A DNA stretch of 64,000 nucleotides, taken from NCBI GenBank assembly GCA_013397435.1, contig VZRG01000160.1:706008-770007 (forward strand), written 5' to 3'. Shown piece after piece: positions 49,826 through 63,300 of the stretch; position 1 is the stretch's first letter, and each line of letters starts with the position of its first letter. A program made the translations under genes and the position numbers. The notes under the pieces are model-generated. The model did not search any database and was not told where the DNA came from. It was given only the letters and a program-made list of their open reading frames with translations. Source of the stretch: Erythrocercus mccallii (lineage: Eukaryota > Chordata > Aves > Passeriformes > Dicruridae).

Positions 49826-52800
49826 TTCTTTCAATATTAATAAATGCATGTTTTAGAATATCTTCTATTTTCAGAAATAATGGTCAACATCTTATATTAA
49901 TCATGGTTAAAATACAGAATACAAAAACAAGTTGAAGTTCAATAGCCTTGTAAATTGGTACATTCTCTCACTGTTTTAAAAAAATCTAATAAATGCATTG
50001 CTTTTCATCTGTTATGTGAATAGTTTAATCACTAATAATTATTGAAAGTGTATTTACCATTAATCTGTATGGTTCTCAGAACCTTTCTTTGTGTTAGAGA
50101 GTGGTGGGGTTTTTGCACCAATGTGAAAATGAATTAGAATCTAACACCATTTCAAAAGGTGACCAGTTAAATTGGAATTGTAATTGTAATAAGCTTTCTG
50201 TGCATAATGAAAACAATCTAAAACTTAATTGTGTAATTAAACTGAGTATTTCTTGTAACAAACTGATGAGTATCTTTTAATGACACTATAAATCTAACCT
50301 AATCTAAATGCTATTTAATATCTCACCTGACTATAAGGAGAAATTTGCTTAAATGTTTGTCTCAGAAATTAGTTCTGAAATTAGCATATGGTGGCATTTC
50401 CATTCTTAAAAGAATGGAAAAGTTATATATAACTCTGTTTCATACGTTTTGCAATCATCACACAATAAAAATAATAAAAAAAATTGTCAACTGTATTTAA
50501 CATTTTTGCAATTTGATACATTATTTGCAGCTCACAAGGCTTATGCTGTGATCAGCCAATCATGTTTTATTCAACCTCTCAGGTCACCATGAAGAATTAA
50601 CAGAATCATAAATGTTCAATAATGGATCATAGAAATTACAATTACTTCCTATTGAGATTGCTTAATTTCTGCTAGGTTTTGTTTAAGTGGACTTCCTTTG
50701 GCTCAGTCTCTGAGGGTGGTTTAGACTACTATTTCTGCAGTACCATGTAATTCCCAAAGATGCCCAGAAACAGTGAGTGTGTTTGTTTTGATGGCGGAGT
50801 TACTGAGACAGCCAAAGTTCTGAGCATCTCAGGAGTCAGGTAGTTGGAAGAGTTAAGTAAGCCGTGATAGATGAGTGGAAAGACAACTAATCTCTGACCA
50901 AGTTCCAGTGGGGACAGTCTCTAAAATCTATTCTGACTACATGTAACTTGAGTTGTAGTAAGATCAACTCAAAACACCACTAAAGAATGACTAGAAAACA
51001 CATTTTGTATAATGTTGTAGGAAGGAAACACAGGAACAGAACTTCTTGTAGGCTGTCTGGATATGAATATCACAAACCTTTCTGTTTCTTCTAAATCCAA
51101 AATCTTCAGCTGAACTTGTACCATTCATGCTAAAAAAATAGTTTCAGATGGGGCTAATTCCTTGCAGCTTGGCTCCCATGCACTAGGAATGCAAGGAACC
51201 CATAACCCTTACTAGCACATATCACGAGTTATAGTCTTAGTGACTTGTTGAATACTGAACTTTAAGCAAATACAAAGGCATGTTGCTAAACTATGCATTG
51301 AAGTTCAGTTAAAAGAAAAAAATAGAAGCCATTTGAACTTCTGTGTAAGGGATTTTCTCCATCTGATTCTAAATTTTGAAATCATGAGGAATTTATAGTT
51401 ATCTCCAGTGGACAACAAATAAATGCCTAACTAAATTAATTTTCGCTCTTTCTTGAGCTGGAGCTATTTATCCATTAATATATCCATTTGGTGAAAATAT
51501 GAAGTCTTAAAATGTCAGTGCAATTTTTTCTTGCAGTTCTTTTTGATCTTTCATCATTACGTGGTTTTACATACCATAGAAGCAAGTATGTGGTTTAAAA
51601 TATAAACATTGCTTTTCATGTTATGAACCAATTATTGCTTGGGACTGGTTAGTAAGTAGCATGTACACATACAGTCATTATTAAACTGGTTTTTTATACA
51701 AAAGAGAGAAATGATGAGAAAAAATACAGGTTTCCTTGAAAAGTTATTGAGGTCAGTTGGAAAGAACTTATTCACTTCTGCATGTCTTAAATTAGTTGCA
51801 GTGAACCCTTTCAGATGATTTTTAATAAAGATATGCATCTAAAATTAAGTAACAATCTAGAGCAAACAGCAAGCCGTTGTTGTAATGAAGAGGTTGCACA
51901 GACTATTTCCTGAGCTGTGAAGGAAGGATGAGAGGGAAGCATTACATGGACAAGTATTACAAAGAAAACTTTAAACCCATAAATCTTTACTAGAAAACCA
52001 AGAGGTGAAAATCAAAACCTGTCAACAGTATTCTGAAAGGATTTTTACAATGAACAATATATGTTTCATGGAAAGAAACTTCATTTTCTCAGTTGAAAAT
52101 ATTATGAATACATTAGAAATTACTTCAAACTGATGAACTAGCAAAATCTATGACAGAGTATTACAAAGAAATTAAGAAGATGGATAGAAGAGAGGATACC
52201 AAAAAGTAGCCAGGACTAGACCCTTAATGAAAACTAGTCCATCAAGCAAAAAGGCAAAGATATATAAAGCTGAAGAAAGGTTATTGAGTTAACCACTTCC
52301 AAATAGCTACTTGATTTTTTGGTTGATTGGTTGGTTTTAATCATCAATATCATGACTGCAGATTCCTTATGTATTTCATACAGATCATTCTGAAGAACAC
52401 ACAGTGTATAGGGGGAAATGTTAAAATGGAACAGGAAGATGGTGAACTAAGCACTATGTAAGGTATGTCACTCTCATGTCTGTCATCTTTTTTAAGTGTG
52501 GAAGATTCAAGTCCACAGAGGAAAACAGTGACTAGCTGGAATAATTAATATGCAAAAGCAATTTATTGCTACTTACAAAACAAAACAAAATTATCAACTG
52601 CACTTATCTATTATTTCATTTTTAGGAAATAGCATCATGGTGTTTTAGCAGCACAATATTTGTAGAAAGAAAATTAAAAGTTTAATGTGGGAATCCTGTA
52701 GAAATGAAGCTCAAGGTCTGTATGCATAATTATTCCCAATAATTATTTTTGCTTTATCCCAGAATAGATATACTCTGTCTGAGAGCAAGTCCTAGTCACA

Positions 52801-55800
52801 ATGATTCCGAGTTATATATGCAGCATCAAGAATATTACTATAGAGAATAGTTTGGTGTTAACTCCTAGGAAAATAAAGATGTTACAAATGCATACAAAAA
52901 TATAAAACATCCACAGACTATGGGATTTATGTTAACTGACTTTAAGAGACGGAAAACACAGGATAATTGCATCATACATTTATGCTTATTATAAAATGGT
53001 TTTGGATTTCTAATAGTGTTAAGTGAAATAATTTGCAACATTCATTAATTTTCTTTTGTTTATTTTGTTTGCTTGCTTTACTTTGATTTTATTTGTAATG
53101 TATATTCTTCACATGAGGACCCTGTATCATTCCAGGAATATGAATTTTACTGCTAACATTTCTCTATACGCTCATATCCCCAACATGAAAAAAAAAATTA
53201 TAATTTTATTTCAAAGATTTATTTCTCTGTCAATGTCAGTCACTGAATCATGGAACAAAATGGAAAGATGTTAACTAAAAGTACTTATCTTTAAGCATGG
53301 AAAATAATGAGGCAGCAAAACTTCTTGATTATTCTGTTTTAATTGAATGGAATCCAACCTATTTTAATTCTTGGAATAATTCATATTAAACATTTTTTTT
53401 TGTCGAAGCAACACAAATGGTTTCAATACAGTAGGTTATTCAGCTGTTATGAGGATTGGAAAGAACTTGCAAAATCTTCATCACAGATGGAAGTATGAAG
53501 GGAAAACTTTCTTTTGTGTTAGAATTGCTAATGAGGAGAGTATGTAACCATGTCTTATCACTATATACCAACTGCAGGTACTTTAGAGACACTGTGGTAG
53601 ATGATTTTTGCAGTGCATGTTTTTCTTCAGTCTCTTGAGAATTCCTTCATCTGTAAAGCAGACTTCTCTCCTCTGTCCTCTTCCAGCCATCAAACAAAGT
53701 GTACATGTACAGGGTTTCAAGATGAAAAAGCTGTTGGTCCAATTTTTCTACAGCTGACTGTAAAATATATTACTGTCATCCTTTCCTCTGTCCACTACCA
53801 GATACTATTCCAATATTCACCTCTATCCTCCTCCTGAACAGGGCGGATCCAAATCATCCCTTTGAGATATTTCTGCATTAATTTAATAATCATATCCAAG
53901 ACTCAGATGAGTCAATATTTCCTTTGGAAAAAAATAATCTGCGGCAAAGGAAGAATACTGATTGAAAAATATAACAAAAGACAACAGTGAAAAATGTGGA
54001 ATTATATCCTATTCTACTGACAAGACCAGCCTGAAGGGTCAAAGAATTAGTAAGTACTCTGGAAAATGTGCTAGTCTCTTATTTTTAAAGATTTTCTACA
54101 CCTTAAAAATCTTGAAAATAAACCCAGAAGAAAAATTACCTAATTTGAACATCATTTATTCATCTTGCACTGTTTAGGATGTTCCAGGTGAAACAAACGT
54201 TCTTGCTGGGATTTGTGGAAGATGATTTAACTTCAAGATATGACTGAGGGGATTTCATTGCCTATCTTCCACCATTGCAATGCTGACTTTTATTACCAGC
54301 CTCATGGAAATACTTTTTAACAGCACTTTTTCTCACTTTCAATTGCCTTTCTGCCTTATTTCTACTGCATTTTTATCACCCCTATCTATCCAACTTATGC
54401 CTTCAGCAACTACAGTAGTTTTTCTAGGAAAAAATACATGCATTTCTAGTACATGCATTCAACATCTGTTTGTTATCGTTGTCTGCAAATAGATTAATTT
54501 CACCAGGGTCACTGAATTTCAGAGTTTCTTGGTAAACTTTTTGTAAACATTTGCAGCTTGGAATAGGGCTTTAAGACAGCTGAAAGGGGAACAATATTGT
54601 GAGGGGTGTTTCTTCCTGTTTATTGCGTTCTTTCTGTCATCTACTGCTGCTACCATTTTCAGAGGAAATGTAAAAAATCACATAGCATGGGCAGATAAAA
54701 TTCAAAAGGACCACTGCACCTTAGCTTTTCTTTTCATAAACTGTGTAAGGACAGAATCTTCTCAGAAATACAGCTCTTATTAGAGAAACACCAAATACAA
54801 AGAGTATATACAAGATAAGGTTAACAAAAACTTGTAGGCAAGATCCTAACTACACATGACAGCAACCAAGACCAAGCCCCATTTAAATAAGAATGGCTGA
54901 AATGGAAAAATGCAATCCAAGAGCTGCCATGAATCTTGTCCAATCATTTATTAATAAAAAATAGTTTCCAGAATTCTCCAAAAGAAAGAATTTTACAGAA
55001 TGACATACCAGTGACAAGCTTGAATTTTCTGGATACTGGAATGCCTGTTCTTTTTCTATGACTTGAAATTTTCTATGTAATATTAAATTGCACCTCATTC
55101 ATGCTACTCTTTTGACATCACTCTGAAAAGGAGAGCACTCACAACTGTACTTATACTTTGAAGGAAGGAAGAAAATAGTGCAGTCAAAAGATTTTTGACT
55201 GCTGGAGAATGACCACAGTACTCTGAACTCTACTGACATAGTGGTTTACAGTAAATTTGGATGTATCTAAATGTCCAACTATGTCAAACTCTCCAACTAT
55301 GTGACAGAAAATTAAGACATAGGAAAACACATATGGAGACTTGAGCACTGTAATCAGAATTTTATTTGAATGACTTTCCTGGAGGTTTCAGATAGGTTAA
55401 ACCACAGCTGCAGAAAATTTAATGTCTTTTGTGTGAAGTGAGTCTAGATGGCTGTTTGATTCAAATTACTAAAGATCATTCCACAAGCAAAAAATCATTC
55501 CTTAATTTGAAGGATGTAAAGGCAAAACAAGTTTCGAGATTTAACAATAAATATTCAGAAATTTAATCAGACAAAAAGCCAGCTAAACTCCAGCTTGTTA
55601 TATTTAATTTTAATTATATGTTATCTGGCTTTTATATGGATAATAAATATGAAGATTGAAGGCTGGTCAAACACTTGTATCATAATTTCTTGAAGAATTC
55701 ATGTGAGAAAATACTTTATGCGTACTCAGTATGCATTATTAATCTCTCCCTGATGCCCAAGAAATTTTCAGGAAATCAAATTATTTCCTGAAGAACTGCA

Positions 55801-56735
55801 TTCCTTCTAAGAAATTCATGATTAGGAGCTGTTACAAAATCTTTTTGTTCCTTCATCAGTCTAAAGAGACAAATAGAAGAGTTCTAAGTAAGTTTCTTGT
55901 TAGAACCCAGAAACCTGTTTAGAATCCCAGAGATTTTGAAATTCAGACGGATTCCTGCTCCTTGCAAGTTGTGTTAATACAATGCTGTGATCCAGTGTTG
56001 CCAGTATTTCAAATGTCTTTAGGGGGTCCGCGGGGCACTGCAAATCTGAGCATACCAAATCAAGTTTGCATTTGTGTTAAACTGTGTAAATGTATTTTTA
56101 ATTGGAGAAGGCCTGTAGTCTCAATGCATACACTCCCATAACATTCATCCAGTTCACTTGAGAGCATGGATCTAGATTTACTAGCCAGCAGAAAGTGATA
56201 ATCTCTTGTTTAATTTTGAGAATTCAGGACTATTAAAAACTTCTTTTCAGTTTTATACTGTCTTCAAATTCTTCCAATGTTAACAAGAACAATCCCAACT
56301 CACAATTAACAATGTAAGAGCAAAATATTTCTTCTTTGAATACAGAATCATTATGTAAAACATAACATATTTACCTTAAGTGAGAGAAAAACTAAATTCC
56401 TGGAAGAATATGTTCAAGTTGGACTAAATAAATTCCTGAGGCTTTTTCAGAGGTAAAATGTATTAATTTACAGTTTTTAATAATCAAGGTGAACTTACAA
56501 ATGATTACTTTCAATTTTCAATCTGTCATACCATGCTCATTGACGGTTATTACCCAGTCATTGACAGAAAAATATTGGTGTGGTGATGAAGCTTTCAGAA
56601 GTCTTCAATGTGTTAAATCTACTCAGATTCTTTGTCATGAAGGACATAAATTGAATGCAATTATTAAACATACAAAGAATTTAAACTGTTATACTTATTT
56701 TACAGATTAAACGATTTAAATTCTTCACTACTTAC

Positions 56736-56945
56736 CCCTGTTCTTTGAACTTCCAAGAAAATTGCTCTTTGAAATGATTTCTCCCACACTGCCAATTCAC
56801 TGCCCAGCTCTACATTGAAATAATGGCTCTTGCCGTGTCCAACCATAACACTGAAACAATATGGCCTCTGGTCTTCGAGATCAAAGTCCTGGTGAATACC
56901 TAAATACAATTTTGCTTGTAGCCAGCAATCATCAGCAAGCCAGAG
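56736..56945 (-). CDS. SNTG2: SNTG2 coding exon (PH-like domain)
   Basis: The exon has 210 nt and 70 codons, from LWLADDCWLQAKLYL to FLEVQRTG. The acceptor is CATGTCTTTCAG and the donor is ACAGGG followed by GTAAGT. It encodes the body of the C-terminal PH-like domain, including the motifs DQRPYCFSVM, GHGKSHYFNVELGSEL and the C-terminal helix WEKSFQRAIF. PH and syntrophin-unique regions together mediate binding to the dystrophin/dystrobrevin complex at the membrane cytoskeleton. An in-frame ATG upstream and the codons read past the donor are intronic and are not part of the protein. There are no stops or frameshifts. Confidence 0.96.
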
Positions 56946-59900
56946 CTGAAAGACATGTTTCATTATGTGATTTTTCATCTGGCAAAACCAAACAATTGAA
57001 GCAACAGTGTCTTCTGTAAGTGATGAGTACTTGGATATACTCTAGCATTATGTCAACATTTATGTTGAAGAAATGTTCTAGGAGTTAAGCAATTACATCA
57101 AAGCTTCTCTCTTTGCTTCTTATTTGCTTTATCCCCTATATCTGAATCCAAGCTACTACTGCACTTCCAAAATACTGTCAAAATTTCCTAAGCAATACAT
57201 ATATAATTTAAAATGAGTTTGTACCAATACATTGTTTACAGTGAAAAAAGAAGGCAATCCCTGAATGTTTCAATACATTCCAGGAGCTGTGTACCAGCTC
57301 TGGGAGACTATAATTACTCTGTTCTACTTGGGTTCCAATATTCCATTCCAAGGAATGCAGTAATTTATCAAGCACCCCGGGCTAGTTCTGGAGATGACAA
57401 CATGAGCATGTCCTCTGATAACTGTCAATGCTGTTCTGTAACTACAAGGAGACTCAAGCAAGATCCTGCCATGCACTTCAAGATAAAGGAGAGAAACTCT
57501 ACATTAAACTTTCATCATAAAAAATATACCTGCAATAGAATGTTTTGTAAATGTAAGCAAATTAATACAAGAAACTTCCCTAATATTTCAAGACTTCATT
57601 GATTAACATAAATATAGAGGAAAAGAAAACTAAATTAAAAAGCTATTACTTATACATGTAGTATAAGTAGTACTTTTACAGCAAGAATTTCCAAATTACA
57701 CATATTTTTATTTATCTGTTTATGAGATAGAACCCTTCCTTATACCCATTTCTCTGTGATATCGTGTTGCAGAAAAGACTGAAACCCCAAAATAATTAGC
57801 AATGATTTGTGGGGCATCTTGGGAGCAGCACTTAACGCAACCAGAGTACACGGCACTGTGTTGTCAAAATTAGCCCTGCAGCTACCTGTGGAGAGAACAG
57901 ACTTGATGAAGCTCAGTTATTTTACAACACTCCTTTGCACTGTTGAAAAGAAAATTGCAAAAAATTCCTGCATAGAGTCTGGTGTTCAGCAGCCATGGAG
58001 TGACAGGTATTATATCTACTTCAAGACTCAGTACTGCATATCCTGGCTTGTAGACTACTATATTAGCTTTTTTTTTTTTTTTAATTTGCATGTAAAAATA
58101 CCAGGCAATAAAAGAAAATAAAATGTTTTTAAGACAAGTGATTTTTAAAAATGCAGAGTTACAGTAAGAGTTTGAATTATGAGGCAAGCTATAAGAATAA
58201 ACACATGCGACACAAGACATTACATTTCAAATCATCTGGTTGCCACCACCAAATGACCAGAAATATGCAAGTGCATATTATATATGAATTTTAATTCACG
58301 TATTTGTGTATTTATATGTACATATACATACACCCACATCTAAAATATATCAAACATTCTGTTTGAAAATTTGAGTGCCATATTGGATTCTTATTTTCCA
58401 TGTTTAACTCTTGCATCATAATAAACATAGATGAGAAGCTTACAATTAGTGTGTAACGAGCACTGCTTAAAATCCATCTTTCATGAGAAGGTACAAAACA
58501 CATTCTCCCATAGTTTTGCACTAGTTCTAATCAGCTTCTGAAAATCCTTAAGAATACCCTTCCCAAATGGCAGCTTTTACAACATAACTTTACCATATGT
58601 AATGCAGAAACCTTATTCTCTTACAATTTTTTGGATTTTTTCTGTTTGCCTCATTGTCATTTATACCAAAGAATCAACAGATAAGAGGTTAAGGAGTTCA
58701 ATTTGAGCTTTTGCACTTTAGCTTCATATTCATGAAGATTAGCAATTAAGAATTCATTTATTAAAATGTCAAGAACATTAAAGAATTGAATCTTGGGTAG
58801 TTTATCTCTCCACTTCTTTTCCTTAATGAAAAAGTACTGCAGAAGTTGCTCTAAGGACAGAATATCCTTGAAATTACCATAATATTCCAGGAAGAACTGA
58901 GTTTTAGCCGTAACTCTTATAGGAGAAAAACCAAAACCCAAGCCACAGCAAAATCTTCTCAAAAGGCTTAATATACATATATTTCATTGGTGCCTAACTT
59001 ATTTATGAGCCAAAAGTAAAATTATAAAAAATATGAAGGAGACTAAATAAATGATCTGTGACAAAACACATTTTCTTGGTGTCTTAGTGATGGGCAGGAT
59101 CTGAATTTGCCCATATGTTCCCAGCTGGATACATGGTCATGCAAAAATAGTGCCATGCCTACAAGAATATGGCTCTCCTCCTGTGCCACTGGAGCTGAGC
59201 TCTTGTCCTGAGCTCCAAGACTACTATTTTCCTGGCATGGCAGTGCCAAAACACTTCCTTCCCATGTCTTAAATAACTGTTGCATCAGAAAAGAACCCCA
59301 ACAAATAGAAAACAGCTACAACACAAAAAACCTGCGCAACCCGAACCAGACCCAACCCAATCCCTTAAGCACTTCTGCTTCAGTGCAGGATCTGTTACAG
59401 GTTATAGCAACAACCTGCCTTTTCCAAGACATCAGTGCATGGTCAAAGGAGAAACAGCAGAGAAGGGCAGCAGCTGGTGAGAACTAAAGATGAGCTTTAA
59501 TTTTTCACTTAAAGAGTACTTTATCTGTAAAGATGGAAATATTTTTACTATCCTAGACAAATAGGCTCTCATAGTAGCCTTATCTCACCTGCAAAGGTTT
59601 GTGTTGGAGAACAAAATTAATCTACCTGACACGATTCATTAGAAAATATATTCTAGAAGTCAATTATTTACACAAAGTGCAAAGATTTTGCCCCAAATCT
59701 TTGATCAGGACAAGCTAGAAAGAAAACACAACTGTGTCTAGTTGGGGTAAGAAAATTAATTCTATGGGACACAAACCTAACATGTTGCCCTTTTTAAAGA
59801 AAAACACACTACAATACTTGATACAACAATCAATACATATGATACAACAAGGACATAATTTTGTATTTCAATTACTACAATGAAAATATCTTTATATGGA

Positions 59901-60264
59901 TCAAGAATTACAGTAACAGCATTTTTCATCATGTTTGCTTGAAAATCTGACCCACTAAGAAAAACACCCAATATCATTGTGCTTAGCAGTGTGTCTCACT
60001 GATACTTCATACAGATCTAATACTGAAAACTCCTCAATAAGAAGGCATTTTAGTAACTTGCTCACTTGGAGCTTAACGCATTTTCCATATTCTCTTATAC
60101 TTGTACAGCCAATGCACTAGCAATTGCAAACAGATTTTTATAACAACAGATGAACTATTTGAATGTTACTTATTCATAGTTAAAATTAACTTGAGTTTAT
60201 CATCAACAGGAAAAGGTAAACTTTCTTTACTAAAAAAAATTATAGGAACTATTGGGAAACCTAC
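56946..60264. other. 3.3-kb SNTG2 intron
   Basis: Unique-looking AT-rich DNA with a 15-T run at 58068-58082. The 129-codon frame at 57213-57602 (plus) and the 101-codon frame at 58657-58962 (minus) match no family I know and lack splice support. Confidence 0.6.
58068..58082 (+). repeat. Poly(T) run of 15
   Basis: Fifteen T residues. On the minus strand it reads as poly(A). No adjacent retrotransposon body was recognised. Confidence 0.9.
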
Positions 60265-60336
60265 CTTGTGAATTTTAAATAGAACCTCACAGAGGTTATA
60301 GATTTTTTCAGCTCGTACCCAGTCTAGTGTGCTTAC
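60265..60336 (-). CDS. SNTG2: SNTG2 coding exon (start of C-terminal PH-like domain)
   Basis: The exon has 72 nt and 24 complete codons, starting VSTLDWVRAEKIYNL and ending FKIHK. The acceptor is TATGTTATAG before GTAAGCACA; the donor is CACAAG followed by GTAGGT. It is phase 0 at both ends and joins directly to the LWLADDCW exon. The DWVRAEK core is conserved in gamma-syntrophins and belongs to the second PH-like region. The exon's first bases, GTAAGC, are themselves a strong donor motif abutting the acceptor AG, which is unusual (see findings). The upstream polypyrimidine tract is weak, being T/A mixed. Confidence 0.92.
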
Positions 60337-63300
60337 CTATAACATATAAAAAAATTATCAACACATTATTTGAAAATCATATTCAGATGAAAAAAACTTA
60401 AAAGGTTTCACCCATAATTATTCTACTGTGTCCTTTAAATACAGGCACATCACTACATTTAATAGCCAGCATTTAGAAAAGCCTGTCAAATAGTATTACA
60501 TTTTTACAGAAACAGGAATTAAAAAGTGTTAAATAATTTCATTTTTTCTTTTCCCAGTATGATGGAAACCTCTTTGTAATCTCTGTGGTTAGTTACATAA
60601 ACGTTTTTATTTCTCAAGATGCTAACACAGAGAACTCAGTCTCAAATACAGTCATTCAGCCTCATGTCTCAATATCAAAAAAATCTTACAATCAATAGAT
60701 CAAGATGTATTCCTAAATTCAGTTCTGAGTTTACATGCATTAGGGGGTAATAACTCAATACTTAGTCTAAAAACAGAAAAGGACTATGTGACTGCAATAT
60801 TTAAAATCAAGAATAGTATAAACTCTGTGCTCAATAATATGAAAATACCTATTTTTTGTCTTCTTTGGTTTCATTACTTAATCCTGTTGACATGCCAGGC
60901 TGTTAAAATCTAACAGCAAGAATGATATTTGATATTTTTACCAAAATTCTAATTCACGATATAATATGATAATCTGTTTTCTTTTAAAAAGAGTACCTAG
61001 CCTACCTAGTTCAAGGAAAAAAATAAATAGAACTCACACAGATGGAAAATTCATCGGGGATACTTTTTTTTCCTATATGTTTTAGAGCAAAATCCTAGCT
61101 CTTGAGACACACACAGGAATGGCTCTATAGATAGATGAAGGATTTGACTAGATTGTAACTCTTTTTGGCATATGGAAACAAGTATTTTGGTAACTTTAAC
61201 AGTAATTTGGATAATTTAAATTTCTAGGGGCTGATACAGCTTTGTCCTATTCTCACACCCCACCCAAAAAGAAGAAAGCAGAAAAAAAAATTAAAATTAT
61301 TAACATAAAGAAAAAAAATTTTGTCAAACATTTGGTTTATGTGGATGAAACTTCACTAGAAAAAACTATGAAATTCAAAAAGAGATTGTTTTTCTCTATG
61401 TTCACAGTAGCACATAATTCGCCTTTAAAAAAACTCAGTATTTCTCCTGATGATTTGCATGGTGATATCAATTTTTTGGTTTTTTAAAAATTTATTCTAA
61501 AGTTTAATTTTCAGGCCTCTAAATTTTAGGCTCTTAAACAGAATTTTAAAACTTGATGAGAATCCAAACCACTACAACATTTACAGGCCTCTGATGGGAC
61601 TTCTGTTGATTATGAAATGTTACTTCAGAGTCCTTTGGAGGAGTAATGTGAATTGGTGTTAGTTTCTTTCTAATCTTAACAATCCCAATTAATTCTTAAT
61701 AATCTAGCCTTCTCCCAGTTTCTCTTAGGCTTAGATTAGTTTTTTGAAATGATTAAATTTAGATATTATGAATCACTTACTGAAATGAGAGTGAAGAACC
61801 ATAGAAGTTCTAGCAATACATCTCTTCAGGATATAGACAGACTCACATTCTATGATTCTCCATTTCACAATTTCTATATGTTAACAATCAAATGGCAAGG
61901 GTCACTTGAATACAATATATCCACTAGAATATGTAAAACAGGTTGCACGCTTTGTTTTACTATAAACAATGTCTCAAAAAATTAAAGCTCAAAACAATAC
62001 GTACAGTTAATTTAAAAATTACATGATAAAAGCACACAGTATTACTTTAATCTAATTTCAGCTGGTTTAGAAAAGAATTTTAAATAAATTTTCGGTATTA
62101 ACCTGTCCTCTATCACTTTATAAAAGGTAGCAATTTTTAAAGACATAACTTTCTATTTTTCAGGTTTCCATTTCTGTTTTTCTTCTTGTAAGTCCATTCA
62201 ATATTTTATTTGAGCTTTGTAATTTAATTCTTGTACAAATAAGAAATAACATGTTTTGAAACAACTGAAACAGAAGACTTATAAAGCTAATTCATAAAGA
62301 TATATACATTTAAACAGGCTCACAGTAGAGTAAGTACTGCAGGTCTTTGATTAGTCTTATTTCAAGGGAAATATTTTGTACTTTGATGTCTGTTTTGAAA
62401 ATAAAATAATTAAATAATACGTTTTGCCCCAGTACTGTTGATCCTCCAAAGGGGGATAATCATGCTTTTTGCAAAATACAATTTAAAATAGAATGGGGAC
62501 TAGATCATTATTTGGTCTTGAATTTCTCAAAGGGAAAGGATCTTTTCTTTCTCAGTTAAACAGCAGGAGAACCCTTTATTGCTGTATGTGGGTAGACATA
62601 GAAGCTGCTTCATCTGCTGTGTATAAAACTGACTTTGGTGACATGGGCTATGACCTGAAAGCCATTGAGATATGAATGGACTTTCATTTGCTCATATAAT
62701 TTGTTTTGATTCCTGAAGATTAATTCCAACTGTTGGGGTTCTTTGCACTATTAATGATGGATGAAGGTAACACTGCTGTGCCATCAAATTCACTCTGAAT
62801 ACATCAGACTTCTTCCCATTATTCCATGCATCTCTTACATCTTTTGATGCTGTGTAACCTTACATGACTTTTCCAGCAGAGGCAGGCAGTGACAGTGACA
62901 ACTGCTGGCACCTATATAAGCCAAGGTTTTCTTTACCTGTGTATGTCAGGGCAAGGCCACCATACTTAAAGAATGAAACAATGTGAATATCACTGTGTAC
63001 AAGGTGCTCAGAACACAAATGACATGTTGAGAAGAATTTTAAGGAGGAAAAATAAATACATTACAAAGGAATACGAGACAGCTGACATTATTTATAGTTT
63101 TATCAGAACTATCGTAGTATGTGTAAGTTTAAAATGTTTCTATTATAGACTGCTCTACTTTTAAAAAACCCACACACAACCATATACTCCTAGTCAAGGA
63201 GAAAAGCTGGAAATAATCAGGAAAGTTCATGAAAATTGCAGTATCCTTCATTTGATTTAAAGAATGTTCCAGTTTATTGCAGGTTATCCATCATCACACA

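Larger units (their letters stand above)
41993..56735. other. 14.7-kb SNTG2 intron
   Basis: This is the largest intron in the window. It contains one CR1 fragment (about 49.4-49.7 kb), a 20-A run, and otherwise unique-looking AT-rich DNA. No additional exon with consensus splice sites and family similarity was found. Open frames such as 45019-45291 and 45035-45286 lie in a slightly GC-richer patch and are open on both strands, which argues against coding. Confidence 0.6.

Noticed and set aside
27434..60336. Assignment to SNTG1 instead of SNTG2
   Set aside because: Both paralogues share WR(F/Y)KFSQLKGSSDDGK, but the KTYMCSWQG, DFALGFTCF and ARKYMYS strings and the absence of the longer Thr/Ser/Ala-rich SNTG1 tail favour SNTG2.
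62925..62985. Possible upstream SNTG2 exon ending at a GTAAAG donor
   Set aside because: The short minus-strand segment before the donor has no syntrophin similarity and no clear acceptor.
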